Assembly (NCBI RefSeq): GCF_020171285.1 | Contig: NZ_JAIUZI010000006.1 | Coordinates: forward strand, 123,933 to 187,932 | DNA from: Seohaeicola saemankumensis | GTDB lineage: Bacteria > Pseudomonadota > Alphaproteobacteria > Rhodobacterales > Rhodobacteraceae | Direction: 5' to 3' | Length of the DNA: 64,000 nt | Shown: one piece after another, positions 17,736 through 25,830 of the stretch | Layout of the letters: each line of letters begins with the position of its first letter | Numbering within the stretch: position 1 is the first letter of the stretch | Notes under the pieces: model-generated | What the model was told of the DNA's origin: nothing | Database searches by the model: none | What the model saw: the letters and a program-made list of their open reading frames with translations, nothing else | Translations under genes and position numbers: made by a program

Positions 17736-18335
17736 CTAAGGGTCGGCGCGCAGGGGCAGTGGGGGCAGGATCGCCTCGAAATCAGGCATGTCCATGCGAT
17801 CGTTCTCGGGTTTGAAGCGGCCGCCCTGCAACAGGCTCGCCAGTCCGTGCACCAGTGCCCAGACCATCATCTCGGTGCTGCGCGGGTCATCCGTTACCGG
17901 TTCGAACGGGGCGCAGGTGTCGGCCAGAACGTCATAGGCCGCGTCCGCTGCCGCGACAAAGGCATCGTCGGGGGCCAGCCGGGCCGGTGTATTGAACATC
18001 AACGTAAACAGCGCTGGATGAGCCTCGGCAAAGTCCATGTAACCCCGGCAAATGGCGATGAGCTGCGCGCGCGGCGCCGGATCGGCGTCGCGCCGGGCTG
18101 CGTTCATTGTGTCGGCAAAAATCTCGAACCCGCGCCCGGCAATCGCTGTCAACAACCCCGGCAGGCCGCCAAAGTGGTGCGCCGGTGCCGAATGTGACAC
18201 GCCAGCCCGCGCCGCACAGGCACGCAAGGTCAGCTTGGACAGGCCCGATTCGGCCAGGATTTCCAATCCGGATTGGATCAGCGCGGCGCGTAAATTGCCA
18301 TGGTGATGGGGTTTTCTGGGGGGATCCGATGTCAT
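17736..18335 (-). CDS. TetR family regulator
   Basis: 199 residues. The N-terminal helix-turn-helix (~12-58) includes HGNLRAALIQSGLEILAE and ARAGVSHSAPAHHF; the C-terminal ligand domain has the WHG-type MVWALVHGLASLLQGG. It is probably a repressor of itself and the divergent DUF2306 gene: two matching inverted repeats lie in the 90-base gap. The predicted -10 for its own promoter is so close to the ATG that the mRNA may be almost leaderless. Confidence 0.88.
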   Translation of the reverse strand: MTSDPPRKPHHHGNLRAALIQSGLEILAESGLSKLTLRACAARAGVSHSAPAHHFGGLPGLLTAIAGRGFEIFADTMNAARRDADPAPRAQLIAICRGYMDFAEAHPALFTLMFNTPARLAPDDAFVAAADAAYDVLADTCAPFEPVTDDPRSTEMMVWALVHGLASLLQGGRFKPENDRMDMPDFEAILPPLPLRADP

Positions 18336-18341
18336 CCCCCA

Positions 18342-18407
18342 TCAATATCACGAAACTTGACAGCGTCAAGATTGTGGGTATCGTGAGGAAATCTTGACAA
18401 TGTCTAG
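18342..18407. promoter_or_regulatory. Divergent promoters with two TetR operators
   Basis: Perfect repeat CTTGAC-AGC-GTCAAG at 18356-18370 and near copy CTTGAC-AAT-GTCTAG at 18393-18407, 37 bases apart. The first contains a -35 in each direction: TTGACA (18357-18362) with TATCGT (18379-18384) forward, and TTGACG with TATTGA (18342-18347) in reverse. Repressor binding would block both promoters. Confidence 0.65.
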
Positions 18408-18425
18408 TTTGGTGAGGAAACCCCA

Positions 18426-19049
18426 ATGTCGCGAGAAAAAGTTCCGTTCTTGGTGATTGCAATTTCCAGCCTTGTCGTCGCGCTGGTGTCGTTCAGGTTC
18501 ATTCCCTTGGGGATCGAGAATGCATTCCCGGTGTTGCTGGCCAACGCAGATGCCAACCGTGGCGTTTTCATGGCCCATGTGATTGCCGCCTCGGTTGCCC
18601 TCGCGGTTGCGGTTCCTCAATTCCTTCCAGACATGCGGACCAGACGTCCGGGCCTGCATCGGATGACCGGTCGGATATACGTCGCCGCGATCCTGATCGG
18701 CGGCCTGTCCGGAGGAGCGCTGGCGATCGCAGCCGCGCCTGACCGACCGGTGGCGGGCGCGGGCTTTGGTCTGCTGGCATTGGCTTGGCTGGGTGTGACC
18801 GGTGTCGCCCTCTACCTGGCAAGGACCCGGCAGATCGCGCGGCATCGTGTCTGGATGATCCGGTCTTTCGCGCTGACGTTCGCGGCGGTCACACTGCGAC
18901 TGCAGCTACCGCTCTTTTTCGCGGCGGGTCTTGAATACCCCGAGGCCTCGAATTGGGTCGCCTGGACCTGCTGGGTGCCGAACCTCATCGTGGCGGAATG
19001 GATACTGCGCCGCGCGCCCGGTTCGGGGCGCGCGGTCGGGGTGGCATGA
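18426..19049 (+). CDS. DUF2306 membrane protein
   Basis: 207 residues with about six membrane helices and the DUF2306 layout: HVIAASVALAVAVPQF, RRPGLHRMTGRIYV with conserved His, and RHRVWMIRSFALTFAAVTLR. The conserved histidines suggest haem or metal binding, yet the family has no firm function. It is divergent from and probably repressed by the TetR protein. Confidence 0.85.
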   Translation: MSREKVPFLVIAISSLVVALVSFRFIPLGIENAFPVLLANADANRGVFMAHVIAASVALAVAVPQFLPDMRTRRPGLHRMTGRIYVAAILIGGLSGGALAIAAAPDRPVAGAGFGLLALAWLGVTGVALYLARTRQIARHRVWMIRSFALTFAAVTLRLQLPLFFAAGLEYPEASNWVAWTCWVPNLIVAEWILRRAPGSGRAVGVA

Positions 19050-19050
19050 A

Positions 19051-22000
19051 CTATTCGAACTCCACGAGCAGGTCTTTAGCGTCGATCTGGGTTCCTGGAG
19101 TGACGTGGATCGCTTTAACGGATGCGTTTCGTTCGGCGTGGATGCCGGTTTCCATTTTCATGGCTTCTATGGTGAGCAGCAGGTCGCCTTCGTGGACCTT
19201 TTGGCCCGCCTGCACGCCAATACTGGCCACCACGCCGGGCATCGGGGCGCCGATGTGGTTGGGGCTGGCGGGGTCGGCCTTGGGGCGTTGCGCGGTCTGG
19301 GCGGTGACCAGCCGGTTCGGCACCCGGATCACGCGGGGCTGGCCGTTGAGTTCGAAGAACACCTTCACCTCGCCGTTCTCATCCGTTTCGCCGATGGCCT
19401 GGCAGCGGATTTCCAGCGTCTTGCCGGGGTCGATCTCGGCGGTGATCTCCTCGCCCGGCTGCATGCCGTAGAAGAAGGTCGTGGTGGGCAGGGTGCGCAC
19501 CGGGCCATAGGTGCGGTGGCGGCCCATGTAGTCCATGAAGACCTTGGGATACATCAGGTAGCCGGAAAGATCCTCGTCATCGACGGGTTTGCCTTCGAGC
19601 TCAGAACTGACCTGGGCGCGCACTGCCTCCAGATCGACGGGCTCAAGATGTTTGCCGGGGCGTTCGAGGTTGGGCTGTTCGTCCTTCAGCACCTTCTTGA
19701 CGATGGTGTCGGGGAAGCCGCCCGGCGGCTGGCCGAGGTTGCCGCGCATCATGTCGATGACGCTGTCGGGAAAGGCCACCTCGGTTGCGGGGTTTTCCAC
19801 GTCAGCGCGGGTCAGTCCCTGGCTGACCATCATCAGCGCCATGTCGCCCACCACCTTGGAGGAGGGCGTCACCTTGACGATATCGCCGAACATCCGGTTC
19901 ACGTCCGAGTACATCTGCGCCACTTCGTGCCAGCGGTCCTCGAGCCCGAGCGAGCGCGCCTGCGCCTTGAGGTTGGTGAACTGGCCGCCCGGCATCTCGT
20001 GCAGATAAACCTCCGAGGCCGGCGCCTGCAGGCCGGACTCAAAGGCGGCATATTGCGCGCGCACCGCTTCGAAGTAATCGCTGATCTCGCGGATCGCGGT
20101 GATGTCCAGCCCGGTGTCGCGGTCGGTGTGGCGCAGCGCCTCGACCACCGATCCCAGCGTCGCCTGGGAGGTGTTGCCGCTGAACGAATCCATCGCGCAA
20201 TCGACCGCGTCGACCCCGGCCTCTGACGCCGCCAGGATGGTGGCGCAGGCGACGCCGGCGGTGTCATGGGTGTGGAAGTGGATCGGCAGGCCGACCTCTT
20301 CCTTCAGCGCGCGAATGAGCTGTTTCGCGGCGGTGGGTTTCAGCAGCCCCGCCATGTCCTTGAGCCCCAGCACATGGGCGCCGGCATCGCGCAGCTCCTT
20401 GCCCATGGCGACGTAGTATTTCAGGTCATATTTGGCGCGGTCGGGGTCCAGGATATCGCCGGTGTAGCAAACCGTGCCTTCGCAGATCTTGTTCTGCTCG
20501 ATCACCGCGTCCATCGCGACCCGCATGTTCTCGACCCAGTTCAGGCTGTCAAAGACGCGGAAGACGTCAACGCCGGTGTTGGCGGCAACCCGCACAAATT
20601 CCTGCACCACATTGTCGGGGTAATTGGTGTAGCCGACCCCGTTCGAGCCGCGCAGCAGCATCTGGGTCATCACGTTCGGCATCGCCTCGCGCAGGTCGCG
20701 CAGGCGTTGCCAGGGGCACTCCTGAAGGAACCGGTAGGCCACGTCAAAGGTCGCGCCGCCCCAGCATTCGACGCTGAACAGTCCGCCAAGGTTGGCGGCA
20801 TAGGCCGGCGCCACCCGGATCATGTCGATCGACCGCATCCGGGTCGCCAGCAGCGACTGGTGCCCGTCGCGCATGGTGGTGTCGGTGATCAGCAGCTGGC
20901 GCTGCGCTTTCATCCAGTCGGCCACCGCCTGCGGGCCCTTTTGTTCCAGCAGGTTGCGGGTGCCCATCATCGGTTCGCCCTTTTTCGCGGGCGGGCGGGG
21001 CAGCTTGATGTCGGCGGCCGGGCGCGGGCGGTCCTTGGTCTCGGGGTGGCCGTTCACGGTGATGTCGGCAATATAGGTCAGCACCTTGGTGCCACGGTCG
21101 CGCCGCTTGGCGAACTGGAACAGCTCCGGCGTCTCGTCGATGAACTTGGTGGTGTATTCGTTGTTCAGAAACGTCGGATGTTTCAGCAGGTTCTCGACAA
21201 AGGCGATGTTGGTCGAGACCCCGCGCACTCGGAACTCGCGCAGCGCGCGGTCCATCCGGGCAATCGCCTTTTCCGGCGTCGGCGCCCAGGCGGTGACCTT
21301 GGTCAGCAGGCTGTCGTAATACCGCGTGATCACCCCGCCGGCATAAGCCGTGCCGCCATCCAGACGGATGCCCATGCCGGTGGCCGAGCGATAGGCGGTG
21401 ATGCGGCCGTAATCGGGGATGAAGTTGTTCAGCGGATCCTCGGTGGTCACGCGGGTCTGCAGGGCGTGACCGTTCAGGCGGATATCGTCCTGAGAGGATT
21501 TGCCGGTGGCCTCGGCCAGCGTCTTGCCCTCGGCGATCAGGATCTGCGCCTGCACGATGTCGATGCCGGTGACCTCTTCGGTCACGGTGTGTTCGACCTG
21601 CACGCGGGGGTTCACCTCGATGAAGTAGAACTTACCCGTATTCATATCCATTAGAAATTCTACGGTGCCGGCGCATTCGTAGTTCACATGCGCGCAGATC
21701 TTGCGGCCGAGGTCACAGATCTCGGCGCGCTGCTCTTCCGAGAGATAGGGCGCGGGGGCACGTTCGACGACCTTCTGGTTGCGCCGCTGCACCGAACAGT
21801 CGCGTTCGTACAGATGATAGATTTCGCCGTGCCGGTCGCCGAGGATCTGCACCTCCACATGGCGGGCGCGGGTGATCATCTTTTCCAGGTAGCCCTCGCC
21901 ATTGCCAAAGGCCGCCTCGGCCTCGCGCCGGCCCTCCAGCACCTTCTCTTCCAGCTCGTCCGGCCCGTGGATCGGACGCATGCCGCGACCGCCGCCGCCC

Positions 22001-22491
22001 CAGCTGGCCTTGAGCATCAACGGATAGCCGACCTCATCCGCCTCGGCCCGGATCGCCTCCATGTCATCGCCCAGCACCTCGGTCGCCGGGATCACGGGTA
22101 CGCCGGCCTCGATGGCGACGCGCCGGGCGCTGGCCTTGTCGCCAAGCGCGCGCATGGTCTCGGCCTTGGGCCCGATGAAGGTGATGCCGTTGGCGGCGCA
22201 GGCATCGACAAAATCGGGGTTCTCACTCAGCAGCCCATAGCCCGGATGGATCGCATCCGCCCCGCATTCGCGCGCCACCCGGATGATCTCGTCAATGCTC
22301 AGATAGGCCGCAACCGGCCCCATGCCTTCGCCAATGCGATAGGCCTCGTCCGCCTTGAACCGGTGCAGACCCAGCTTGTCCTCCTCGGCATAAACCGCAA
22401 CCGTCTTCTTCCCCATCTCGTTCGCCGCACGCATCACGCGGATCGCAATCTCACCACGGTTCGCTATCAGGATCTTCTTGAATTCGGTCAT
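19051..22491 (-). CDS. pyc: Pyruvate carboxylase
   Basis: 1146 residues, normal for single-chain pyruvate carboxylase. Domains in order: biotin carboxylase (~1-450, starting KKILIANRGEIAIRVMRAA, with the ATP-grasp GGGGRGM loop), carboxyltransferase (~530-830, DTTMRDGHQSLLATRMR), allosteric linker, and a C-terminal biotin carrier with lysine in EAMKMETG. It makes oxaloacetate from pyruvate to refill the TCA cycle. The ATG at 22491 begins the domain directly; upstream codons are unlike it. Confidence 0.97.
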   Translation of the reverse strand: MTEFKKILIANRGEIAIRVMRAANEMGKKTVAVYAEEDKLGLHRFKADEAYRIGEGMGPVAAYLSIDEIIRVARECGADAIHPGYGLLSENPDFVDACAANGITFIGPKAETMRALGDKASARRVAIEAGVPVIPATEVLGDDMEAIRAEADEVGYPLMLKASWGGGGRGMRPIHGPDELEEKVLEGRREAEAAFGNGEGYLEKMITRARHVEVQILGDRHGEIYHLYERDCSVQRRNQKVVERAPAPYLSEEQRAEICDLGRKICAHVNYECAGTVEFLMDMNTGKFYFIEVNPRVQVEHTVTEEVTGIDIVQAQILIAEGKTLAEATGKSSQDDIRLNGHALQTRVTTEDPLNNFIPDYGRITAYRSATGMGIRLDGGTAYAGGVITRYYDSLLTKVTAWAPTPEKAIARMDRALREFRVRGVSTNIAFVENLLKHPTFLNNEYTTKFIDETPELFQFAKRRDRGTKVLTYIADITVNGHPETKDRPRPAADIKLPRPPAKKGEPMMGTRNLLEQKGPQAVADWMKAQRQLLITDTTMRDGHQSLLATRMRSIDMIRVAPAYAANLGGLFSVECWGGATFDVAYRFLQECPWQRLRDLREAMPNVMTQMLLRGSNGVGYTNYPDNVVQEFVRVAANTGVDVFRVFDSLNWVENMRVAMDAVIEQNKICEGTVCYTGDILDPDRAKYDLKYYVAMGKELRDAGAHVLGLKDMAGLLKPTAAKQLIRALKEEVGLPIHFHTHDTAGVACATILAASEAGVDAVDCAMDSFSGNTSQATLGSVVEALRHTDRDTGLDITAIREISDYFEAVRAQYAAFESGLQAPASEVYLHEMPGGQFTNLKAQARSLGLEDRWHEVAQMYSDVNRMFGDIVKVTPSSKVVGDMALMMVSQGLTRADVENPATEVAFPDSVIDMMRGNLGQPPGGFPDTIVKKVLKDEQPNLERPGKHLEPVDLEAVRAQVSSELEGKPVDDEDLSGYLMYPKVFMDYMGRHRTYGPVRTLPTTTFFYGMQPGEEITAEIDPGKTLEIRCQAIGETDENGEVKVFFELNGQPRVIRVPNRLVTAQTAQRPKADPASPNHIGAPMPGVVASIGVQAGQKVHEGDLLLTIEAMKMETGIHAERNASVKAIHVTPGTQIDAKDLLVEFE

Positions 22492-22624
22492 CGGGAACTC
22501 CGGTCTTCGTCGAGGGTGCCGCAGGTGTATGCGGTGCGGGTTCAATCGTATATGCGTGTGATTGGGTATGGCATCCCAATTCCGGCGTTTTTCTGCATTG
22601 CGGAAATTGCCGGGCGACGCAAGG

Positions 22625-23776
22625 TCAAATCGGTGGCAACACCGTCGGTACGGGGACCTCCGCGAGGCTGGCGATCCCCATCTGACCCATGTTGGCTTGC
22701 AGATCCTTGCGCAGGATGTCGATCAGATGATCCGGCCCGGGCGAGCCCAGTGCGGCCAGCGCAAAATGCGGTGCCCGGCCCAGCATGACGAAATCCGCCC
22801 CCATCCCGAGCGCCCGCAGGATGTCCAGCCCGCTTTCGATCCCACTGTCAAAGATCAGCGGCAGGCGCGTTTCACTGCGGATTTCCGGCAGCGCTTCGAT
22901 CGAGGCGCGCGCGCCGTCGAACTGCCGGCCTGCGTGATTGGACACCCAAAGCGCGTCCACGCCGATGGAGTCCAGCGGTGCCGCGTCCTGCGCCCGCATA
23001 ACGCCCTTGATCAGGAACGGACCGTTCCAGTTGTCGCGCAGCCATTTCACGTATTCCATGTCCGGCGAGGTTCGCAGCAGGTAGCCAATATGCTCGGTGG
23101 GCGGCAGGTGCTCCCGACCGGCGGTGTATTTGTCCAGACTGCGCATCCGCGGCATGCCGGTGCGCGCCATCCCAAGCGCCCAAGCGGGGCGCACCGCGAC
23201 CTGTGCCAGCAGGCGCGGTGTCAGCGCGGGGGGGTGGGTCAGCCCCGACCGCGTCTGCCGTTCCCGTCGCGAGGCGACCGGTACGTCAACCGTCAGGACC
23301 AATGTCCCGAACCCGGCGTCGCGGGCCCGATCCAGCATGTCGCGCCGGATCTCTTCCTTCTTGGGCGGGTAGAGCTGAAACCACGCGTGATCGCCCAGGT
23401 GCGGTGCCATGTCCTCGGGGCTTTGGCTCGCCACCGTCGACAGGGAATAGGGCAGCCCAGCCCGTGCTGCCGTCTGCGCCAGAATGCGTTCGGCACCGGG
23501 CCAGACCATGCCTGACATGCCCAATGGCGCAAAGCCAAAGGGCAGCGGGAAGGAATGGCCGAGAAAATCGCGGCTCAGGTCAAAGTCCAGCGGCCCGTGC
23601 AGGATCGAGGGGGCAAACCCCAGCGCGTCCAGCGCCGCGCGGTTGCGGGCCTTGGTCGCTTCGGTTCCGGTACCGCTGTCGAGAAAATCCCAGACAAAGC
23701 GTGGCAGCCGCTTTTCGGCGCGCCATTTCAGATCCATGACGCCGGGATAAATGCTGTGCAGATCCATGGGCCGCAT
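22625..23776 (-). CDS. FMN-dependent alpha-hydroxy-acid oxidase/dehydrogenase (LldD-like)
   Basis: 383 residues. The FMN barrel is complete: FDFLDSGTGTE early, FPLPFGFAPLGMSG, a WFQLYPPK strand, and the active-site loop VSNHAGRQFDGA with catalytic His and Arg, then FDSGIESGLDIL. It oxidises an L-2-hydroxy acid such as lactate, probably passing electrons to the quinone pool. The ATG at 23776 is preferred for its AAGGCGG ribosome site; 23767 is the alternative. Confidence 0.88.
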   Translation of the reverse strand: MRPMDLHSIYPGVMDLKWRAEKRLPRFVWDFLDSGTGTEATKARNRAALDALGFAPSILHGPLDFDLSRDFLGHSFPLPFGFAPLGMSGMVWPGAERILAQTAARAGLPYSLSTVASQSPEDMAPHLGDHAWFQLYPPKKEEIRRDMLDRARDAGFGTLVLTVDVPVASRRERQTRSGLTHPPALTPRLLAQVAVRPAWALGMARTGMPRMRSLDKYTAGREHLPPTEHIGYLLRTSPDMEYVKWLRDNWNGPFLIKGVMRAQDAAPLDSIGVDALWVSNHAGRQFDGARASIEALPEIRSETRLPLIFDSGIESGLDILRALGMGADFVMLGRAPHFALAALGSPGPDHLIDILRKDLQANMGQMGIASLAEVPVPTVLPPI

Positions 23777-23812
23777 TTGTGGCCGCCTTGAGAAAAAAGT
23801 CCAGAGGCGCCG

Positions 23813-24313
23813 TTAACCGGCGCGGTGTCCAGATCTGCCCAACCGGAATGCGACCTTGTCGTCCGCCCCGGGCCCGGCGACCATCGTGGCGCGCCTGACA
23901 TCGACTTCGCGACCGGTCTGCGCGTCAACCAGCGCCATACGCAATGGTCGCCCTGTGTCGCGGTCGACCAGGTCGACCGGCGCCCCGTCCGCGCCGTGGG
24001 CCTGCCACCGGTCGCCCCATTCGCGCATCGCGGTAACGATCATCCACATGTCGCGCCCCCGGTCGGTCAGCAGGTATTCGTCGCGCGGCGGGTTGTCCTG
24101 GTAGGGCTGACGCCGGATCAGACCGGCCTCTTCCAGCGCCCGTAACCGGGTTGCCAGCGTTTGCGCCGGAATGCCCGAGGATTTCTGGAACGCGTCATAT
24201 CGGGACAGGCCAAACATCATGTCCCGCAGGATCAGAAACCCCCAGCGGTCGCCGACGGCCTCGACCGCGCCGGCAATTGAACACTTCATATCGGCAAAGG
24301 ACTTGGCCCGCAT
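23813..24313 (-). CDS. HxlR family transcriptional regulator
   Basis: 166 residues. The winged helix (~1-105) has the HxlR signature CSIAGAVEAVGDRWGFLILR, then FGLSRYDAFQKSSGIPAQTL and a DEYLLTDRGRD wing. The start at 24313 follows AGGAG. It directly follows the ferredoxin-SCP2 gene on the same strand (eight-base gap), so it may regulate that operon through the palindrome at 25663. Confidence 0.88.
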   Translation of the reverse strand: MRAKSFADMKCSIAGAVEAVGDRWGFLILRDMMFGLSRYDAFQKSSGIPAQTLATRLRALEEAGLIRRQPYQDNPPRDEYLLTDRGRDMWMIVTAMREWGDRWQAHGADGAPVDLVDRDTGRPLRMALVDAQTGREVDVRRATMVAGPGADDKVAFRLGRSGHRAG

Positions 24314-24321
24314 CTGGTCTC

Positions 24322-25647
24322 CTATCCCGGAAAACACCGCCCAAAGGCGCGAAACAGATCCATGCTACCCTTGACGCGGATCTTTCGCAAAACGATCGCG
24401 TTGATCATCGAATACTCCCGGTTCAGCACCCGCAGCCAGGTATTGGAATCGGCTGCGATTCGTACATCCGGCTCACCCTCGTGCCCCGGCAACACCGTCA
24501 ATTTGCCGCCCGAGATCGTGATCGTGGCCTGCACCTCTTCGCTGCCCGAAAACGTCCAGTGATAGGTTACGTCCATGCCCTTGGCCTTGCCGCGCTGAAA
24601 CGCCAGCGGCAGCTGCCGCAGGAACGCGGCGACCGACTTGGTGGTATAGCTTCGGCGCACCCGCTTGACGTCCTTGTGCGGATAGCGCGATTTCGCAAAA
24701 CCCTCGGCGTCGGATCCGGGCAGCACGTAGAGCGTTTCCTCTTTGTCCTGCAACGGTTTGACCACCTGTTTGACATACCCGGGCCGGTCTTCGAGGAACG
24801 GATTGATCACATCCTCGCCCGCAGGGCAGACCGCCAGGCAATAGGCGGCCTTGTAGCCGGGTTTGAACGACAGGGACTGCCACATCGACGTGGTTTCGCC
24901 TTCGCTGAACCGGTCGCGGAAGGATTTCATGTCCTTGGATTCCACCGTTGCGCTGACGAAGTCATTGAAATTGCCTAGAAACTCCCGGTAATTGTGGGTA
25001 AAGCACGACATGAAATCAAACGCCCCGTCGGGCTTCAGCGCGCCCACCGGGCAGGCCGCGACGCAGAGCTTGCACTCCAGGCAGGGGTTGTAGTCCAGCG
25101 GTGCGTCATAGGCATCGGCCTCGACACCGATCAGGATGGTATCGAGCAGGATGAAAGACCCGAACACCGGATGGATGACGCTGCGATGAACGCCCATCTT
25201 GCCCAGTCCGGCCTCCACCGCGATGGGTTTGTGGGCCACGTTCCATGTGCGCGCGGGCAATTGTGCCTCCATTGGAAAGGCGGCCACGGCATTACAGGCC
25301 GGGATGCCCATCGCCGACAATTCAGTCACGATGGCGCGCGCCACCTCGTTGATTTCGTCGTAAACCGAGTGGAATTCCTGATTGGCCACCGACCGGATCG
25401 GTGAGCGCACCGGCTCCACGTTCATCCGGCCGCAGACCGACAGCAATGTCCGTGTCTGCGGGAACACCTTGCGGATCTCGTCAACCTCATGCGCCAGCGC
25501 GGGGCGGTCGATCTCGACCAGCCCGGCATCGCCCGCCCCATGCTTTTTTGCCAGCTCTTTCAGCCATTTCGCGTCCAGCGGGCCGATTTTGGCACGGGGC
25601 GGGGCGTTGCGAACGCGTTGCACGGTCGGGTGATTGTCGAGGCGCAT
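24322..25647 (-). CDS. 4Fe-4S protein fused to SCP2 sterol-binding domain
   Basis: 441 residues. The N-terminal ~240 residues resemble the reductive-dehalogenase/QueG-like fold, with cluster motif CLECKLCVAACPVGAL and a second CLAVCPAG downstream. The last ~110 residues look like an SCP2 lipid-binding domain (VTYHWTFSG, ITISGGKLTVLPG). No corrinoid motif was recognised. A redox reaction on a bound lipid or hydrophobic substrate is a reasonable guess. The ATG at 25647 has a GGAG site; a TTG lies at 25659. Confidence 0.75.
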   Translation of the reverse strand: MRLDNHPTVQRVRNAPPRAKIGPLDAKWLKELAKKHGAGDAGLVEIDRPALAHEVDEIRKVFPQTRTLLSVCGRMNVEPVRSPIRSVANQEFHSVYDEINEVARAIVTELSAMGIPACNAVAAFPMEAQLPARTWNVAHKPIAVEAGLGKMGVHRSVIHPVFGSFILLDTILIGVEADAYDAPLDYNPCLECKLCVAACPVGALKPDGAFDFMSCFTHNYREFLGNFNDFVSATVESKDMKSFRDRFSEGETTSMWQSLSFKPGYKAAYCLAVCPAGEDVINPFLEDRPGYVKQVVKPLQDKEETLYVLPGSDAEGFAKSRYPHKDVKRVRRSYTTKSVAAFLRQLPLAFQRGKAKGMDVTYHWTFSGSEEVQATITISGGKLTVLPGHEGEPDVRIAADSNTWLRVLNREYSMINAIVLRKIRVKGSMDLFRAFGRCFPG

Positions 25648-25662
25648 ATCGGTCTCCAAATG

Positions 25663-25683
25663 TAACTCTTATTATTAGAGTTA
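25663..25683. promoter_or_regulatory. Palindrome upstream of the ferredoxin-SCP2 gene
   Basis: TAACTCT, seven bases, AGAGTTA: a perfect 7-bp inverted repeat 15 bases upstream of the start codon, in AT-rich DNA that could serve as a -10. It is a candidate operator for the HxlR protein encoded by the same operon. Confidence 0.5.
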
Positions 25684-25830
25684 GTTTGGCACGACCCGTT
25701 TTGCAAGCGGCAAATTCCCATGGTCTGCGGCCATCCGGATCGAACCATGCCGAGAAACCTGTGGATAGATCGGGGAACATAGCGCGAACACCTCTTTCGC
25801 ACCGGCATTAACCCGGCTAATCTGGGCCCC

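Noticed and set aside
18931..20226. 431-residue frame opposite pyruvate carboxylase
   Set aside because: A mirror of the GC-rich codon pattern of pyc; sequence is His/Val/Gly-rich with no domain.
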